NCBI GenBank assembly: GCA_900551145.1
Contig: URUQ01000083.1
Coordinates: 1-5,800 of the forward strand
Source: an uncultured Eubacteriales bacterium
GTDB lineage: Bacteria; Bacillota; Clostridia; Christensenellales; CAG-917
Length of the DNA: 5,800 nucleotides
Reading direction: 5' to 3'
Positions 3,845 to 5,800 of this stretch are shown in pieces. Below the pieces are notes generated by a model that searched no databases, was not told the DNA's origin, and saw nothing but the letters and a program-made list of their open reading frames with translations. Numbering within the stretch: position 1 is the stretch's first letter; every line of letters begins with the position of its first letter. The position numbers and the translations under genes are program-made.

Positions 3845-4243
3845 TTACTTAATGAAAATGAATGCCCATTGGCTGTCTTCTGTGATAAGTACGTGGAAGA
3901 TACCTCCGAGCACGTAATCTATCGCAAAGAGAATGACGAAGAAGAGCACGACGACGGTAAGAACGACTACGGTATTTTTGCCGACTTCTTTTCCCTTCGG
4001 CCAAGTGACTTTTTTAAGTTCGGAAATAATGCCCTTGATTCCCTTTGCCATTCTCTTGAAAATATTGGGCTTTTTCTCGGGATTCGCGGACTTTTTAGCC
4101 GACTTTTTAGCCTTTGAAGACTCATTTTTGGAATCGACGTTAACAGCCGCCTTTTGAACGTCTTTGTCGGTGTCTTCAATCTTGACGGTTTGAGTCGTTT
4201 CTTCTATGGTTGAGGTTTGGGTTTTTGGCGTTTTCTTTGCCAT
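3845..4243 (-). CDS. secE: Preprotein translocase subunit SecE, with long N-terminal extension
   Basis: SecE clamps SecY in the membrane channel that exports proteins. The diagnostic core is at about 69-120: IKGIISELKKVTWPKGKEV, the amphipathic helix with the conserved E and WP, followed by one hydrophobic membrane helix from about 91. The 132-residue protein is about twice the 60-70 residues usual in Firmicutes. Residues 1-60 are polar, rich in Lys, Thr, Ser and Glu, and look disordered, and about 12 residues follow the core. The long start is supported by AGGAGG at 4248-4253. The internal Met65 has no ribosome binding site. It lies between rpmG (24-base gap) and nusG (14-base gap), the classical order. 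Confidence 0.96.
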   Translation of the reverse strand: MAKKTPKTQTSTIEETTQTVKIEDTDKDVQKAAVNVDSKNESSKAKKSAKKSANPEKKPNIFKRMAKGIKGIISELKKVTWPKGKEVGKNTVVVLTVVVLFFVILFAIDYVLGGIFHVLITEDSQWAFIFIK

Positions 4244-4267
4244 ATTGCCTCCTATCCTAGCCTATCC

Positions 4268-4432
4268 TTACTTTGTTTCTCTGTGCAAGGTGTGCTTTTT
4301 GCAGAATCTGCAGTATTTTTGAAGTTCCATTCTATCTGGATGCTTCTGTTTGTTTTTAGTAAGATTGTAGTTGCGTTGTTTGCATTCCGTGCAAGCGAGT
4401 ACAACCTTTACTCTTGCTCCCTTTTGAGCCAT
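4268..4432 (-). CDS. rpmG: 50S ribosomal protein L33, zinc-ribbon type
   Basis: L33 is a small protein of the large ribosomal subunit near the exit-site tRNA. Translation from the ATG at 4432 gives 54 residues starting MAQKGARVKVVLACTECKQR and ending FCKKHTLHRETK. Two cysteine pairs, CTEC (14-17) and CRFC (41-44), form the zinc-binding knuckles of the C+ type. NYNLTKNK and HPDRMELQKYC are also typical. The start is supported by AGGAGG at 4438-4443, five bases upstream. The place between tuf and secE is the usual one in Clostridia. No tRNA gene lies in the flanking gaps, although some bacteria have one there. The identification is secure. Confidence 0.96.
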   Translation of the reverse strand: MAQKGARVKVVLACTECKQRNYNLTKNKQKHPDRMELQKYCRFCKKHTLHRETK

Positions 4433-4464
4433 AGTAGCCTCCTTTTTGTTCTCAACAAATCAAG

Positions 4465-4509
4465 CACCCCGCACGGCAAAGATACTTTGCCGTGCAGAGC
4501 AGTTTTTTA
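4465..4509 (-). terminator. GC-rich hairpin after tuf, possible weak or partial terminator
   Basis: A perfect 10-bp stem GCACGGCAAA/TTTGCCGTGC (4471-4480 with 4486-4495) has a 5-base loop. In the minus-strand RNA six more pairs, several of them G-U, can extend it (4496-4501 with 4465-4470). They do not form on the plus strand, which points to a minus-strand RNA. The following bases, CTTGATTTGTT, make a poor U-run, so termination is likely incomplete and rpmG could still be read from tuf. On the plus strand a run of six T (4503-4508) follows, so it could also stop transcription coming the other way. Confidence 0.6.
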
Positions 4510-4532
4510 TATAATTATTGAAAGAACAAATA

Positions 4533-5738
4533 TTATTCGATGATTTTCGCAACGACACCGGAACCAACCGTTCTACCGCCTTCACGAATAGCGAAACGAA
4601 GACCTTCTTCGATTGCGATCGGGGTGATAAGGGTGATTTCCATATCGATGTGGTCACCGGGCATAACCATTTCAACGCCTTGGGGCAATTTGATAGAACC
4701 GGTAACGTCAGTTGTTCTGAAGTAGAATTGAGGACGATATCCGTCGAAGAACGGTGTGTGACGACCACCCTCATCTTTCGTCAAAACGTAAACTTGAGCC
4801 GTGAAGTGCGTGTGGGGATGAATTGAACCCGGTTTTGCAAGAACTTGACCACGTTCGATTTCATTTCTTTGGATACCACGGAGCAATGCGCCGATGTTGT
4901 CGCCGCCCTCTGCGAAGTCGAGGAGCTTACGGAACATTTCGATACCGGTAACGGTCGTTTCTTTCTTTTCGGTGGAGAGACCGACGATTTCGACCTTGTC
5001 GCCCATACGGAGAATACCACGTTCAACTCTACCGGTTGCAACGGTACCACGACCGGTGATGGTGAAGACGTCTTCAACAGGCATCAAGAACGGTTTGTCG
5101 GTATCACGTTGAGGATCCGGAATGTAGCTGTCGACTGCGTCGAGAAGAGCTTGGATAGGTGCAAACGCGGGGTCGTCCCACTTGCCTGCAAGACCTGCTT
5201 CCATTGCTTTCAATGCAGAACCGCGGATGATAGGAGTATCGTCTCCGGGGAAACCGTACTCGTTAAGGAGTTCGCGAACTTCCATTTCGACAAGTTCGAG
5301 AAGTTCTTCGTCGTCGACTTGGTCGCATTTGTTAAGGAACACGAGAATGTAAGGAACACCAACCTGACGAGCAAGAAGGATGTGCTCACGAGTTTGGGGC
5401 ATCGGGCCGTCGGATGCAGCAACGACGAGGATTGCGCCGTCCATTTGAGCAGCACCGGTGATCATGTTTTTAACATAATCAGCGTGGCCGGGGCAGTCAA
5501 CGTGTGCATAGTGACGCTTCGGAGTTTCGTACTCAACGTGTGCGGTGTTGATCGTGATACCTCTTGCTTTCTCTTCCGGAGCTTTATCGATTTCGTCATA
5601 CTTCATCGCTTGAGCTTCGCCCTTGGATGCGCAGTACATCGTGATTGCAGCGGTAAGAGTGGTTTTGCCGTGGTCAACGTGTCCGATTGTACCAATGTTA
5701 ACGTGCGGCTTTGTTCTTTCAAACTTTGCTTTTGCCAT
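4533..5738 (-). CDS. tuf: Translation elongation factor EF-Tu
   Basis: EF-Tu carries aminoacyl-tRNA with GTP to the ribosomal A site. All GTPase motifs are intact: GHVDHGKT (19-26), the switch I GITI with Thr62, DCPGH (81-85, with the catalytic His85), NKCD (136-139) and GSALKA (173-178). The two beta-barrel domains follow, with FLMPVEDVFTITGRGTVATG, GIQRNEIERGQVLA, FRTTDVTGSI and MPGDHIDMEI, and the C-terminus REGGRTVGSGVVAKIIE. The 401 residues are normal. The start is supported by GGAGGAAA (5745-5752). Only 62 bases upstream are in the window, so it is unclear whether fusA precedes it. It is the first gene of this block and leads into rpmG. Confidence 0.99.
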   Translation of the reverse strand: MAKAKFERTKPHVNIGTIGHVDHGKTTLTAAITMYCASKGEAQAMKYDEIDKAPEEKARGITINTAHVEYETPKRHYAHVDCPGHADYVKNMITGAAQMDGAILVVAASDGPMPQTREHILLARQVGVPYILVFLNKCDQVDDEELLELVEMEVRELLNEYGFPGDDTPIIRGSALKAMEAGLAGKWDDPAFAPIQALLDAVDSYIPDPQRDTDKPFLMPVEDVFTITGRGTVATGRVERGILRMGDKVEIVGLSTEKKETTVTGIEMFRKLLDFAEGGDNIGALLRGIQRNEIERGQVLAKPGSIHPHTHFTAQVYVLTKDEGGRHTPFFDGYRPQFYFRTTDVTGSIKLPQGVEMVMPGDHIDMEITLITPIAIEEGLRFAIREGGRTVGSGVVAKIIE

Positions 5739-5800
5739 ACTAGATTTCCTCCAATATTGTTTTTTGGTTTTTTATTATTTATTTATCCAAAGTATTTATA
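5739..5800 (-). promoter_or_regulatory. AT-rich region upstream of tuf, with its ribosome binding site
   Basis: GGAGGAAA (5745-5752) serves tuf. The remaining 48 bases to the window edge are almost all A and T and contain no coding sequence. A promoter may lie here or beyond the edge, but I cannot assign a convincing -35/-10 pair. Confidence 0.5.

Noticed and set aside
4254..4267. Second ribosome binding site for secE made by the repeated GGATAGG
   Set aside because: GGATAGG occurs twice between rpmG and secE, but AGGAGG at 4248-4253 is better placed and stronger. The repeat is probably incidental.

Overview
The window is the end of an assembled contig from a Clostridia-like member of the Bacillota. 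It carries the conserved block tuf - rpmG - secE - nusG - rplK - rplA - rplJ - rplL, all on the minus strand, so transcription runs from right to left. The assignment rests on this gene order, the zinc-ribbon form of L33, strong AGGAGG-type ribosome binding sites and a Firmicutes-type L10 leader. No species is claimed. The first 34 bases are not genomic: they match the Nextera read-2 transposase adapter with one mismatch. This marks a short-read assembly, probably metagenomic, and explains why the rpoB gene expected after rplL is absent.

Layout in transcription order. EF-Tu (tuf) is complete, with an AT-rich 62-base upstream stretch. A GC-rich hairpin with a poor U-run separates it from rpmG, which is only 54 codons long. 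secE and nusG follow closely. The gap between nusG and rplK holds three small hairpins and then a two-helix element that looks like the L1-binding mRNA leader. rplK and rplA are 10 bases apart. A strong terminator, nested in a longer inverted repeat, ends the rplKA unit. About 720 bases of non-coding DNA then contain a two-copy tandem repeat of about 248 bp. After it come a good sigma-A promoter, an L10 leader with an intrinsic terminator (an attenuator), rplJ, a hairpin, rplL and a strong final terminator.

How the genes work together: L10 and L7/L12 form the ribosomal stalk, L11 its base and L1 the opposite stalk. EF-Tu delivers aminoacyl-tRNA to the factor site that the L7/L12 stalk serves. 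NusG couples RNA polymerase to ribosomes, and SecE is part of the protein-export channel. Two autoregulatory RNA elements are visible: one for L1 before rplK and one for L10 before rplJ.

The protein-coding genes are ordinary. The unusual part is the repeat array at 1473-1982. Its two units are about 97% identical except for one 40-base block of equal length that matches at only 19 of 40 positions. That block keeps a small hairpin of the same design although the sequence of the stem differs.
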